A stretch of DNA of 64,000 nucleotides. It comes from Chloroflexota bacterium (GTDB lineage: Bacteria > Chloroflexota > Anaerolineae > Anaerolineales > Villigracilaceae). Position 1 is the stretch's first letter; every line of letters starts with the position of its first letter. The DNA lies in assembly GCA_016191845.1 (NCBI GenBank), contig JACPVF010000006.1, positions 62,001-126,000 on the forward strand, given 5' to 3'. Positions 1 to 10,358 of the stretch are shown here, piece by piece. Both the position numbers and the translations under genes were made by a program. A model generated the notes under the pieces. It worked only from the letters and a program-made list of their open reading frames with translations, was not told the DNA's origin and ran no database searches.

Positions 1-1637
<1,637 letters not shown>

Positions 1638-1670
1638 CGGAAGGCTGGATTAGCTCCAGCCTTCCGTTTT
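1638..1670 (+). terminator. Rho-independent terminator after the ABC-F gene
   Basis: A perfect 11-bp stem (1638-1648 with 1656-1666) and 7-nt loop are followed by TTTT. It begins directly at the stop codon of the ABC-F gene. Confidence 0.85.
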
Positions 1671-1795
1671 AGCTTTGTCGAACGGTATGTGATACCCTGA
1701 ACCGCATTACAATTCCCTTACTGTGCCGTTTGTCCCATGGAAAACAGGCGGGGACAGCTTAAAATAAGCCTTGCTTTTAAACGCAAGGAGTGTGT

Positions 1796-2200
1796 ATGAA
1801 AACACGAACCATGAAAATGTTGGGGATGTATATCATCCTGGGAATCCTGTTCGGGCTGTCGATCGCGCATATTATCCCGTCGGTGGCGGTGGCTCCACTG
1901 TTTTTGGTGGTGCTGATCGTTATGGTGATTTACATCTTTGCACCGTACATTCCACCCTCCTGGGCCAAACGCGTGGCCCGAGATGGGAAACAGGCGCAGG
2001 CCACCGTGCTGGTCAACGACTTTGCCGACGCACGCGGCGCGGACCTGTGGGTGGCCGTTCCCGTGGAGGTGAAACCCGGCGACGGTCCCGCCTTCAAGGC
2101 GCAGATGCGCTGCAAATCCTCGCAGGCTGCCAGGTTGACGGCGGGCGCTTCGGTGTCCGTCCGCTATGACCCTGTCAAGAAACTGGCCTTGCTGGCTTAA
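1796..2200 (+). CDS. small membrane protein with C-terminal soluble domain
   Basis: 134 residues. The start ATG is preceded by AAGGAG at 1785-1790; an in-frame GTG at 1790 overlaps that ribosome site and is rejected. Residues ~8-26 and ~28-48 form two hydrophobic helices. A ~75-residue basic beta-rich domain follows (HDxR-like start WAKRVARDGKQAQATVLV, ending in VSVRYDPVKKLALLA). That pattern resembles DUF3592-type proteins, in which a small beta domain follows membrane helices, but I do not recognise the family with certainty. It is monocistronic and is ended by a strong bidirectional terminator. Function unknown. Confidence 0.75.
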   Translation: MKTRTMKMLGMYIILGILFGLSIAHIIPSVAVAPLFLVVLIVMVIYIFAPYIPPSWAKRVARDGKQAQATVLVNDFADARGADLWVAVPVEVKPGDGPAFKAQMRCKSSQAARLTAGASVSVRYDPVKKLALLA

Positions 2201-2218
2201 CCCTCCCCATGAAGATTT

Positions 2219-2249
2219 GCGGGCGGACCGTTCGGTCCGCCCGCTTTTT
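2219..2249. terminator. bidirectional hairpin terminator
   Basis: A 12-bp GC-rich perfect stem (2219-2230 with 2233-2244) is followed by TTTTTA on the + strand. It lies between the convergent small membrane-protein gene and the CDF transporter gene and can serve both. Confidence 0.85.
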
Positions 2250-3168
2250 ATTTCTCGTGGATATCTTCCATCGAGATCTCGTCATCGATGGGTTCGAGGT
2301 GGGTGTGGACGATGGTCTCAGGCAATATCCTGCGGATGTCGCCTTCGAAGTCCTCAGCCACATGATGGGCATCGTGGAGCGTCCATGCGCCGGGCACCAG
2401 CACGTGCACTGAGACGAAACGCCGCGCCGCCGACTGCCGCGTGCGCAAGGCATGGAATTCCACCCCGCGCTGGCGGTATTGGGCAATGACCTCCTCGATC
2501 TGCTTCTGCTCCTCGGGCGGCAGCGACCCATCCATCAGCCCTTCCACCGAGCGGCGGATGAGGTGATAGGCTGTCCAGACGATGTTCAACCCCACAGCGA
2601 TGGCGATGATCGGGTCGAGGATCAGCCAACCCGTCAGCCCGACCACACCGATGGCGGCCACCACGCCCACCGAGGTCCACACGTCGGTCATCAGGTGGTG
2701 CGAGTCCGCTTCGAGGGTGATTGAGTTGTTTTTCTTCCCCGCCCGCAATAGGATCTGCGCCACGGCCAGGTTGATGAGCGAAGCGCCCACCGAAACGGCC
2801 AACCCGACCCCGACCTGTTCCAGTTCCTTTGGCTGGAACAACCGCCCAGCCGCCGTCCAGATGATGCCGCCCGCCGCGACGAGGATAAGGATGCCCTCCA
2901 CCACGCTGGCAAAGTATTCCGCTTTGCTGTGGCCGTAGGCGTGGTTGTCGTCCTCAGGGCGCGCAGCCACGGTCAACATGGCCAGCGCCATCAGCGCCGC
3001 CACCAGGTTTACGCCCGATTCGATGGCGTCCGAGAGCAGACCCACCGAACCCGTCAACAGGTATGCGCCCGATTTGAGCGCAATGGTCACCACCGCCGCA
3101 GCAATGGATAACCACGCATAGCGCGTCAGGGAGGTGCGGCTTTCATTTTTTGGACTTTGATGAGACAT
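2248..3168 (-). CDS. cation diffusion facilitator (CDF) metal efflux transporter
   Basis: 306 residues, normal CDF length. Six hydrophobic helices span ~residues 17-215. The transport-site residues are recognisable: helix 2 carries LLSDAIES, where FieF-type proteins have DxxxD, and helix 5 carries the classic HHLMTD (HxxxD). The C-terminal ~85 residues form the cytoplasmic ferredoxin-like dimerisation domain (VSVHVLVPGAWTLHDAHHVAEDFE) with the usual His/Asp metal ligands. It should export Zn, Fe, Mn or Cd in exchange for protons; specificity cannot be read with confidence. It follows the VIT-family gene by 32 bp on the same strand, so the two probably form a metal-homeostasis operon. Confidence 0.93.
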   Translation of the reverse strand: MSHQSPKNESRTSLTRYAWLSIAAAVVTIALKSGAYLLTGSVGLLSDAIESGVNLVAALMALAMLTVAARPEDDNHAYGHSKAEYFASVVEGILILVAAGGIIWTAAGRLFQPKELEQVGVGLAVSVGASLINLAVAQILLRAGKKNNSITLEADSHHLMTDVWTSVGVVAAIGVVGLTGWLILDPIIAIAVGLNIVWTAYHLIRRSVEGLMDGSLPPEEQKQIEEVIAQYRQRGVEFHALRTRQSAARRFVSVHVLVPGAWTLHDAHHVAEDFEGDIRRILPETIVHTHLEPIDDEISMEDIHEK

Positions 3169-3200
3169 GTTTGTTTACCTGAGGAATGGGATGTGTGCGC

Positions 3201-3947
3201 TCAAGGCACGGCCGGGACCTTGAGCAGGGCCCCGACTGCATAGCCCGCCAGCGCCGATAGCGTGCCGATCACCGCCATCTCCAGCCCGCTGCGGCCCGGG
3301 TGACCCACCGTCAGCCTGCTCTTGTACGCGCCGATGCCGAACAGCACCAACGCGGTCACCAGCACGGAGGCCCACATGCTGGTCGAGACGGACAGGAACA
3401 GGAACGGGGCCAGCGGCACCAGCGACCCAATCACCGCCGAGAGGCCCACCACCAGCGCCGCGCGCACGGCCGATTTGCGGTCCACGGGCGCGAGCTGGTG
3501 CTCCTCCGCCATCATCACTGCCACCCACACATCCTGGTTGGAGGTGATGGTCTCGATGATGCGCTCGAGCAGGTCGCCGTGAAAGCCCTTCTTCTCGTAG
3601 ATCTCGCGTATTTCCTGGATCTCCAGGTTGGGAATCCTTTCGATGTGGCGGTACTCGCGTTCGCGCTCACTCTGATACAGGTCCGCATCGGCCAGGGTGG
3701 TGGTGTAGGCCACTGCCCCCATCGAGATGGATTCGGCGAAGGTGGTGGCAAGTCCGGCCACCAGCACCAGGTAGGCGTCATTGGTGGCGGCAGCGATGCC
3801 AAGGATCACACCCAGCACGTTGACCAATCCGTCCTGTGCGCCCAGGATGAAATCTGAAAGCCCTGATGCGCGGCGGTGCGGATCGCCGTGCAGGTGATGG
3901 GATACATCGTCTGCCAGATAGGCATGGCTGGTGGAAGCAGGTGACAT
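3201..3947 (-). CDS. VIT1/CCC1-family iron/manganese transporter
   Basis: 248 residues. The N-terminal hydrophobic segment contains the VIT1/CCC1 signature (SDFILGAQDGLVNVLGVILG, then TTFAESISMGAVAYTTT). A cytoplasmic helical metal-binding insert rich in Glu follows (~residues 90-150, with EIREIYEKKGFHGDLLERIIE), then three more helices to the C-terminus. Family members move Fe2+ or Mn2+ out of the cytosol in exchange for protons. A GAGG ribosome site sits 4 nt upstream of the ATG. The CDF exporter downstream suggests a shared role in divalent-metal detoxification. Confidence 0.92.
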   Translation of the reverse strand: MSPASTSHAYLADDVSHHLHGDPHRRASGLSDFILGAQDGLVNVLGVILGIAAATNDAYLVLVAGLATTFAESISMGAVAYTTTLADADLYQSEREREYRHIERIPNLEIQEIREIYEKKGFHGDLLERIIETITSNQDVWVAVMMAEEHQLAPVDRKSAVRAALVVGLSAVIGSLVPLAPFLFLSVSTSMWASVLVTALVLFGIGAYKSRLTVGHPGRSGLEMAVIGTLSALAGYAVGALLKVPAVP

Positions 3948-4095
3948 GGTTTCCTCAGTTTCTCAGGTTGAGGACGCCTGTCGTATTCAGTTGACCGCTG
4001 GTTGTGGGGGGAAGATGTCGCGGCTACGACTTTGATATGCTGGCGCCGATGTTGAAATCATACCCGTTCGCATCGGGTTTGAGAATGGACGAATG

Positions 4096-4431
4096 TCACA
4101 AAGTTCCCGCGGCCAGCATGCCGACGAAGAGCGAGACCAGGGATAACCCCAGCCCGAGCACTGTCCCTGCGACGACGGCCAGTGCAACGGCCAGGATCTT
4201 GTTCCAGTTGAATCTCTCAACGAACAGACGGGTCAACATCATGGCCAGCCCGCCCGAGAGCAGGATGCCTGTCCCCTGGCAGACCAGCGAAAGGCCCAGG
4301 ACGGCAGTCCCCTGACGTTCGCTGAACCCGTTCAGCGCCAGCATCTGTATCAGTATGAACAAAAAGCCACTGATGACTAATAAGATGACCGTGATGATCG
4401 TTGCAAGGATGGCTGGTCTTTTGTGGGACAT
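4096..4431 (-). CDS. small three-helix membrane protein, function unknown
   Basis: 111 residues, almost entirely hydrophobic. There are helices at ~8-30, ~42-66 and ~78-105, with short polar loops containing RLFVERFNWNK. I do not recognise the family. Its 3' end is 148 bp upstream of the VIT-family start on the same strand, so it could belong to the same transcript. The 148-bp gap holds no other ORF I can support. Confidence 0.65.
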   Translation of the reverse strand: MSHKRPAILATIITVILLVISGFLFILIQMLALNGFSERQGTAVLGLSLVCQGTGILLSGGLAMMLTRLFVERFNWNKILAVALAVVAGTVLGLGLSLVSLFVGMLAAGTL

Positions 4432-4573
4432 GATTTTCTCTTGTAGAATTATTGAGTGCGAAGTATATCAAATCGTATCACAAAGTAATACCAGCCGATC
4501 GTTGCCTTGAAATTCGTTTTTGATTTCAGGGTTAAGAATGCTACAATTTCCAAAAAAATAGGAGGTATGATTA

Positions 4574-6463
4574 ATGGTGAAGTCTCCCTTATCACGTCTT
4601 GTCATATCCACGATCCTTGCATCTTATCTTTATGTTTTCATGGAATGGCTTTTTTACGTGACCAAGCCATCTTTTTTTGATGCGATCGATTTGGGTGGAA
4701 AACTCAGTATCTTGTTCAAGACCAGCCTGCTGCTGTCTCTGTTTGGTTGTGCGGTACTCTTCCTTTTGGTACTGATCGGCTGGATGCTTTCGCGTTTTTT
4801 GTCCAGCTGGAAAGTTCAATTTTTGGCAGTGGCGGTCCCTGCATGGATTCTGGCTGCGCTTGCCCTGTTGACTGTCGATAATTTCACATACACCCTTTTC
4901 AAGGTGGGTATTGTCACAACTTCAGGTATAGGGCGCGGCATATATGCGGCTGTTCTCTTTTTGACTTTTTTATTCATCTGCCGCTGGTTGTTGGTGAAGA
5001 TCAACTCGGAGAGCCGGTTCAAGGATCGCCTCCTCGGGCCGCTCTCTTTTATCTTGATAATTATATCGGTCGGACTTGTTTTGACAGGCCATTCTGCCAC
5101 TGCTGTTGAGGGCGATGACATGCAAAATGCCAGCCTGGAGAGTCTCCCTAATATCATCATCCTGGGCGGGGACGGCATCAATGCGTCCCACGTCTCTGCT
5201 TATGGGTATTCTAGGGAAACGACACCCATCATGAATAACTTGGCAAAAGAAACCCTCTTTGCGGAAAATGCCTTTACCAATGCTGGCAACTCCTCGGGTT
5301 CAACAGCCGCCATCCTGACGGGTAAGAATGCCACCACTACTCGTGTATTATATCCTCCCGATATTCTTACCGGTGTGGATGCATTCCAGCATTTACCAGG
5401 CATTCTGCGTCAGCAGGGATATTACACGGTTCAGTTGGGCGTGACGCAATTTATCGACGCCTATAATTTGAACTTTCAGGATGCGTTTGATGAGGTCAAC
5501 GGTAATACGATCCAGGGGACAGTTGTGCTGCACCTTTTCAAGCCGCTTGGTTACGATGTGGCGTACTTTTCTTCGAAGATCTATAAGCGTGTCACAGACA
5601 GGCTGATGCATATCTTCTATATTCGCACAATGAAATATGCTTTTGGCGCCATCATGGAACCTACCCCGGAATCCAATGATGACAGTGCCAAGGTTGCACG
5701 TCTGCTTGACCTGATTTCCAATACAGACCAACCATTGTTTGTCCACATCCATACCATGGGGACTCATGGCCCCACTTTCTTCCCGCGTGAACAGATATTC
5801 TCTAAAGGTGAAGAACAGAGCGATTTATGGATGGAAGACTTTTATGATGATGGCATCTTGACTTTCGACACGTACGTGGGGGAGGTGTTGGATCGATTGG
5901 CCGTGACGGGTAAATTGGATAACACCATCCTGGTTATTTACTCCGATCACAACCAGCAATATCTCACGAATCAACGGGTGCCGCTCCTCATTCGTTTTCC
6001 AAATGGGGAACATGCGGGCGTTATCCAGAATAATGTACAAAATATAGACATTGCTCCCACTTTACTCGATTATGTGGGTTTGCCAATTCCTGATTGGATG
6101 GAGGGTCAGTCCTTGTTGAAAGGTGAACCCGATGCAGGTCGACTGATATTCAGCACGGGCGCAGCTTACATTAAGGAGATCAATGGTATCTTCATGGTGG
6201 ACCCCAAACAGCGAAAGCCCCCCTTTTATCAACTTGGTTTTCTGGGGATCATTGATTGCCAAACCTGGTATCGTTATGACCTTGTCAATCACGTCTGGTC
6301 CTCGGGCCTTATCTTTGAACACACAACATCTTGCCAAAAAGATCAATTGTTGTCCCCTGAACAGATTAGTGATGCTCTCCTGACCCACCTGGCCAAAAGG
6401 GGATTTGATGTTTCCTCCTTACAAGCTGAGATCGGCGTCTCCAATTCCGCTGTTTCTCCCTAA
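4574..6463 (+). CDS. membrane-anchored sulfatase / LTA-synthase-like phosphotransferase
   Basis: 629 residues. A strong AGGAGGT ribosome site ends 7 nt before the ATG. The N-terminus has about five membrane helices (~1-165). An extracytoplasmic alkaline-phosphatase-superfamily domain follows, with NIIILGGDG (metal Asp near residue 200), the nucleophile region NSSGSTAAILTGK (~240-252), HIHTMGTHGP and SDHNQQY (~458). This architecture matches LtaS and phosphoethanolamine/phosphoglycerol transferases, which act on polyol or lipid-linked glycans outside the membrane. The exact substrate is unknown. The gene is clearly more A+T-rich than its neighbours and stands alone, which suggests horizontal acquisition. 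Confidence 0.85.
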   Translation: MVKSPLSRLVISTILASYLYVFMEWLFYVTKPSFFDAIDLGGKLSILFKTSLLLSLFGCAVLFLLVLIGWMLSRFLSSWKVQFLAVAVPAWILAALALLTVDNFTYTLFKVGIVTTSGIGRGIYAAVLFLTFLFICRWLLVKINSESRFKDRLLGPLSFILIIISVGLVLTGHSATAVEGDDMQNASLESLPNIIILGGDGINASHVSAYGYSRETTPIMNNLAKETLFAENAFTNAGNSSGSTAAILTGKNATTTRVLYPPDILTGVDAFQHLPGILRQQGYYTVQLGVTQFIDAYNLNFQDAFDEVNGNTIQGTVVLHLFKPLGYDVAYFSSKIYKRVTDRLMHIFYIRTMKYAFGAIMEPTPESNDDSAKVARLLDLISNTDQPLFVHIHTMGTHGPTFFPREQIFSKGEEQSDLWMEDFYDDGILTFDTYVGEVLDRLAVTGKLDNTILVIYSDHNQQYLTNQRVPLLIRFPNGEHAGVIQNNVQNIDIAPTLLDYVGLPIPDWMEGQSLLKGEPDAGRLIFSTGAAYIKEINGIFMVDPKQRKPPFYQLGFLGIIDCQTWYRYDLVNHVWSSGLIFEHTTSCQKDQLLSPEQISDALLTHLAKRGFDVSSLQAEIGVSNSAVSP

Positions 6464-6673
6464 TAAAATACTCCACCATAACTTCAGGAAAGCAAAAAAA
6501 CGGATCGATCAGATTTTGCCCCCCCAAACTTTGATGAGATCTAAGAGAATTGTGAACAGTTCCCGCCTATAGGGGAGAGTTAGAACAGTATTAACCTCCC
6601 CGCTTGTCCAGTTGCAGGATCGCCGCCTTGGGCGTATAGTCTCATTACTCGAAAATGACGAGGAGATAACTTT

Positions 6674-8620
6674 ATGCACGGAGCATGGTTTCAATACATG
6701 CGTGCGGGCGACCAAAAGCCCAAGGTGACCAGGGAACTTTTACTGCGTGTGCTCACCTACGCCAGACCTTACTGGAAACACATCGGTGGGATGCTGGTAA
6801 CGATCCTGCTTGGGACGGGTGTCAGCCTGGTCTCACCGCTGATCTTCCGCACCATGATCGACACGGTGCTGCCGCAGAAGAACGTCAATCAGCTCATCCT
6901 GCTGGCAGTGGCGTTGTTGCTGCTGCCGATCCTCAACGGCGGCATCTCGGTCGTCCAGCGCCGACTGAACTCGGTTGTGGGCGAAGGCGTGATCTACGAC
7001 CTGCGCTCGTCACTGTTCGCGCGCTTGCAACGCATGTCGCTGCGCTTCTTCACCAATACCAAGGTTGGTGAGATGATGTCGCGCCTCAACAATGACGTGG
7101 TCGGCGCGCAAAATGCCATCAGCAACACCATCGTCAACATCGTGACCAACATCATCGAGGCAGCCGCCATCCTGGCGGTGATGCTCTCGCTGGAATGGAA
7201 GCTGACCCTGTTGAGCGTCATCATCCTGCCCGTCTTCATTTACGTGGCGCAAAAGCTGGGTACCGTGCTGCGCGACATCGCGCGCGAAGGCATGGACCTC
7301 AACGCGCAGATGAACGCGCACATGAACGAGACGCTCAACATCGGCGGCGCGCTGCTGGTCAAGTTGTTCGGGCGCGCCAAGGAAGAAGAGACACGCTTCC
7401 GTCAGCGCGCGGCGGGTGTGCGCGATGTGGGCGTCAAACGCGCCGTGATCGGCTCGACCTTCTTTGTCATCCTCGGGCTGGTCAGCGCGGTGGGCACGGC
7501 GCTGGTCTACGGCCTGGGCGGCTGGTACGTCATCCAGGGCACATTCACGGTCGGCACCATCGTGGCCTTCGGCTCGTATCTCGGTCAACTCTACAGCGCG
7601 CTGCAGGGGCTGGCGGGGGCGCCTGTCGAGTTCAGCACCAGCATGGTCTCGTTCGAGCGCGTCTTCGAGGTCATCGACCTGCCGCAGGACATTGCCGAGA
7701 AAGAGGATGCATTAGTTCTGCACGATGTCCACGGCGACCTGAGTTTTGAGGACGTCACCTTCAAGTACGATGTGGACGATACCAAACTGCTCAGCGAGGT
7801 CAAGCGCTACGGCAGCATGGATAACGTCAAGGCGGTGATGTCTTTGACGGATAAAAGCAACGGCAGGAAAAAGGCCGTCGAAACGGAATCGGCCGACGGG
7901 GAAGCTGGTCCCGTTTCCCAGGCGCGGACCGTCGCCCTGGAGGGCATCTCCTTCCAGGCCCAGGCGGGCAGCCTGGTCGCATTGGTCGGACCTTCGGGCG
8001 CAGGCAAGACCACGGTCACATATCTCATCCCGCGCCTCTACGACCCGACCAGCGGCACCATCCGCATCGACGGCCACGACCTGCGCGACGTGACCCTCGA
8101 CTCGCTCTCCGCTGCCATCGGCATGGTGACCCAGGAGACGTACCTGTTCCACGACACCATCCGCACCAACCTGACCTATGCCAAGACCGACGCGACCCAG
8201 GACGAGATCGAGTCGGCGGCGCGCGCGGCCAACATCCACAACTTCATCATGGACCTGCCCGACGGCTATGACACCATCGTCGGCGAACGCGGATATCGCC
8301 TGAGCGGCGGGGAGAAGCAGCGCATCGCACTGGCACGCGTCATCCTCAAGAACCCGCGCATTCTTGTGCTCGATGAAGCCACCAGTTCGCTCGACAGTGA
8401 ATCGGAGTCGCTCATTCAGGAAGCGCTCAAGCGCGTGATGGCGGGTCGTACCAGCATCGTCATCGCGCATCGCCTGAGCACCATCCTCGCCGCAGATTTG
8501 ATCCTGGTGATGGATCGCGGCCAGATCGTGGAGCAGGGCACGCACGAGCAATTGCTGGCGCTGGGCGGGCTGTATCGTCAGTTGTATGAGACGCAGTTCC
8601 GTGGGGATAAGGTTTCGTAA
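6674..8620 (+). CDS. ABC exporter (fused permease-ATPase) with insert in the NBD
   Basis: 648 residues. AGGAG at 6661-6665 supports the ATG. The N-terminal six-helix ABC exporter permease (~25-330) is followed by an ATPase domain with Walker A (GPSGAGKTT), Q-loop (TQETYLFHDT), signature (LSGGEKQRIALAR), Walker B (ILVLDEATSSLDS) and H-loop (IVIAHRLST). It should act as a homodimer exporting lipids, peptides or drugs. Oddity: about 65 charged residues are inserted between the A-loop strand (FEDVTFKYD) and the next strand (ALEGISFQAQ), where related exporters have only a few. The insert includes SLTDKSNGRKKAVETES. The gene is monocistronic. Confidence 0.92.
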   Translation: MHGAWFQYMRAGDQKPKVTRELLLRVLTYARPYWKHIGGMLVTILLGTGVSLVSPLIFRTMIDTVLPQKNVNQLILLAVALLLLPILNGGISVVQRRLNSVVGEGVIYDLRSSLFARLQRMSLRFFTNTKVGEMMSRLNNDVVGAQNAISNTIVNIVTNIIEAAAILAVMLSLEWKLTLLSVIILPVFIYVAQKLGTVLRDIAREGMDLNAQMNAHMNETLNIGGALLVKLFGRAKEEETRFRQRAAGVRDVGVKRAVIGSTFFVILGLVSAVGTALVYGLGGWYVIQGTFTVGTIVAFGSYLGQLYSALQGLAGAPVEFSTSMVSFERVFEVIDLPQDIAEKEDALVLHDVHGDLSFEDVTFKYDVDDTKLLSEVKRYGSMDNVKAVMSLTDKSNGRKKAVETESADGEAGPVSQARTVALEGISFQAQAGSLVALVGPSGAGKTTVTYLIPRLYDPTSGTIRIDGHDLRDVTLDSLSAAIGMVTQETYLFHDTIRTNLTYAKTDATQDEIESAARAANIHNFIMDLPDGYDTIVGERGYRLSGGEKQRIALARVILKNPRILVLDEATSSLDSESESLIQEALKRVMAGRTSIVIAHRLSTILAADLILVMDRGQIVEQGTHEQLLALGGLYRQLYETQFRGDKVS

Positions 8621-8644
8621 GGCGGAAACTCTTCCACCCTGCGG

Positions 8645-8669
8645 CAGGTTATGACGTTAACATAACCTG
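8645..8669. terminator. inverted repeat between convergent genes
   Basis: A perfect 9-bp stem (CAGGTTATG at 8645-8653 with CATAACCTG at 8661-8669) contains the stop codon of the minus-strand gene and lies 24 bp after the exporter stop. There is no T-run, so termination is plausible rather than certain. Confidence 0.45.
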
Positions 8670-9071
8670 TAACAAGACCAATCCGCTGAAGCAAGCGCAT
8701 AGGCCGAGGATCGCAAATACAATGACCAGCCCGGGAACCCAGCCAGACCGCCCGAACCTGCGTAAGGCGGTCTTCTGATCTTGATCGAATTCAAGAACAA
8801 CGTTTTCAGATGGCGCAGGTTCTTTGGGCAGGAGTCGCATGATCAAAAAAGCCAGCCCTGCACCGGCAGCTGCACCTGCCAGGGCTGTAAGGTAGACGAC
8901 CCAACCTGTGTTTTCGCTGGAGAATGCACCGCCGATAAAAGCTCCGCTAATTTCACCGGTGAGCCATAGTACAACTAACATAATCTGATACCAGATCTTT
9001 TTCAAACCCTTCTGAGCGGCAAGGGTGCCAATGGTGCCTGCCAATTTCCAGATAATGAAGATTTCCAGCAT
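8649..9071 (-). CDS. hypothetical four-helix membrane protein
   Basis: 140 residues. The start is supported by GGAGG 7 nt upstream of the ATG. Hydrophobic helices lie at about residues 1-15, 28-55, 62-88 and 113-138. A cytoplasmic loop (LPKEPAPSENVVLEFDQDQK) sits before the last helix. I do not recognise the family. It is convergent with the ABC exporter and appears to be transcribed alone. Confidence 0.7.
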   Translation of the reverse strand: MLEIFIIWKLAGTIGTLAAQKGLKKIWYQIMLVVLWLTGEISGAFIGGAFSSENTGWVVYLTALAGAAAGAGLAFLIMRLLPKEPAPSENVVLEFDQDQKTALRRFGRSGWVPGLVIVFAILGLCACFSGLVLLQVMLTS

Positions 9072-9158
9072 GGGGGTTCCTCCATCTCGGGTAGATGAAA
9101 ATATTATAGCATCCAGCTCTTTCTTAAAAAATCCTCATTCAGCTCGTATTGCAATCGT

Positions 9159-9190
9159 CTGGACGGCGTAGGGGAGCCGTCCAGCAGTCT
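9159..9190 (+). terminator. hairpin followed by a T-run in a gene-free stretch
   Basis: A 9-bp stem (9159-9167 with 9176-9184) is followed by CAGTCTTTTT. It lies in the 285-bp gap 9072-9356, which has no supportable gene. A second strong hairpin lies at 9252-9278. No promoter is obvious, so a small RNA is possible but unsupported. Confidence 0.45.
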
Positions 9191-9251
9191 TTTTCTCCCC
9201 GTGATAAAGTTGACGTCGCAAGGTGATTTCTCTTCTCCTCCTCTTGAAAGG

Positions 9252-9278
9252 GAAAGCCAGGTCAGGACCCTGGCTTTC
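9252..9278. repeat. 10-bp stem hairpin
   Basis: GAAAGCCAGG (9252-9261) pairs perfectly with CCTGGCTTTC (9269-9278) around a 7-nt loop. No T-run follows on either strand. It sits between the hypothetical membrane-protein gene and the end of the PD40 lipoprotein gene. Confidence 0.5.
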
Positions 9279-9356
9279 TCGCATTTAATAGGAATGGCGA
9301 ACAAGAAAATGATTGTTGTCCAGTAATTGGCAGAGGTCAAAATTCAGTTTGCCCAG

Positions 9357-10280
9357 CTATGGAATCCAAACCGCCGCTGAATTATTTGCCGTCCCATTCG
9401 TCACGCGGACCTGGTTCGAGCCATCCGCGTCCATGAGGTAGACCTCTTCGTGGCCGTCGCGGTCGGATGTGAAGGCAATATGTTTTCCGTCTGGTGACCA
9501 GGTACCGCAGATGTTGTTGTGCCCACCGTCGGTGAGTTGACGAATGTTCGATCCATCCGGGTTCATCAGGTAGATTTGGGTGAATCCGCTGCGGTCGGAA
9601 GAGAAGAGAATGCCCGAGCCGTCTGGCGACCAGTTGGGACAGCCATCCTTGGCGGGATCATCGATCAATTGGTTCTGGTCCGAACCGTCTGCGTTCATCA
9701 GGCACACGTCATCGTTTTGCTTGAGATAACATCCGTATGCGATTTTGGAACCATCCGGCGACCAGGCGGGATAGCCATTGTAGGTGCGGTCGTGGGTCAG
9801 CATAACCTTGTCCGTCCCGTCCACGTTGACAACACATACATCGCGCACGGAAAGGGATGAGGAAGCATACAGGTTGCAGGCATAGGCGATCTGCTTCCCA
9901 TCTGGCGACCAGGCGGGAAAACCGCCACCCTGTTCTGTGACCTGAACCTGCTTCGTGCCGTCGATGTTCATGATGTACACGGCGCGGTCGAAAAAGGCCA
10001 CGGTTCCGTCACGGTCGGAGGCAAAGGCAACCTGTTGACCATCTGGAGAACTGGTTGGGAACCACTCATTGGCGGGATTATTGGTCAGGTTCCGTTGCCC
10101 TGTGCCATCCTGATTCATGATGTAAATTTCTTGGTTCCCGTCCCGATCCGAGGTGAAGACGAGGCGGTAGGTCGGCTCTACGGGAGAGGCCGTCTGGTTA
10201 ACCGTGCAACCGATGACCCCGATCAACGCGAACACCAAGGCCAAGAGCAAGGCAGGCATGAGCTTCTCTGGATGTTTCAT
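9357..10280 (-). CDS. PD40/TolB-like beta-propeller lipoprotein
   Basis: About 307 residues from the second ATG, which I prefer because the AAGGA site is too close to the first. The signal peptide ends in a lipobox (LIGVIGC), so the protein is lipid-anchored on the outer face of the membrane. The rest is about six repeats of a ~43-residue PD40 unit, each with a W/F-x-PDGxxIAF strand and SDRDG-x-x-E-x-Y-x-MN/DxDG. These resemble the TolB propeller, but the TolB N-terminal domain is absent. Such proteins are abundant in Chloroflexota. The ligand is unknown. No partner genes are adjacent. Confidence 0.88.
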   Translation of the reverse strand: MKHPEKLMPALLLALVFALIGVIGCTVNQTASPVEPTYRLVFTSDRDGNQEIYIMNQDGTGQRNLTNNPANEWFPTSSPDGQQVAFASDRDGTVAFFDRAVYIMNIDGTKQVQVTEQGGGFPAWSPDGKQIAYACNLYASSSLSVRDVCVVNVDGTDKVMLTHDRTYNGYPAWSPDGSKIAYGCYLKQNDDVCLMNADGSDQNQLIDDPAKDGCPNWSPDGSGILFSSDRSGFTQIYLMNPDGSNIRQLTDGGHNNICGTWSPDGKHIAFTSDRDGHEEVYLMDADGSNQVRVTNGTANNSAAVWIP

Positions 10281-10358
10281 TTTTGGCATTATCCTTGGGT
10301 AGATATTCCAAAACGATTATACGATCTTCCTTTCGCGCCTGCTTGATCGCGATTTACC

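Noticed and set aside
7712-8551. Minus-strand ORF inside the ABC exporter gene
   Set aside because: It is antisense to the complete ATPase domain and has no recognisable domain or ribosome site.
9104-9340. 78-codon minus-strand ORF
   Set aside because: It runs through two hairpins, has no ribosome site and no recognisable features.
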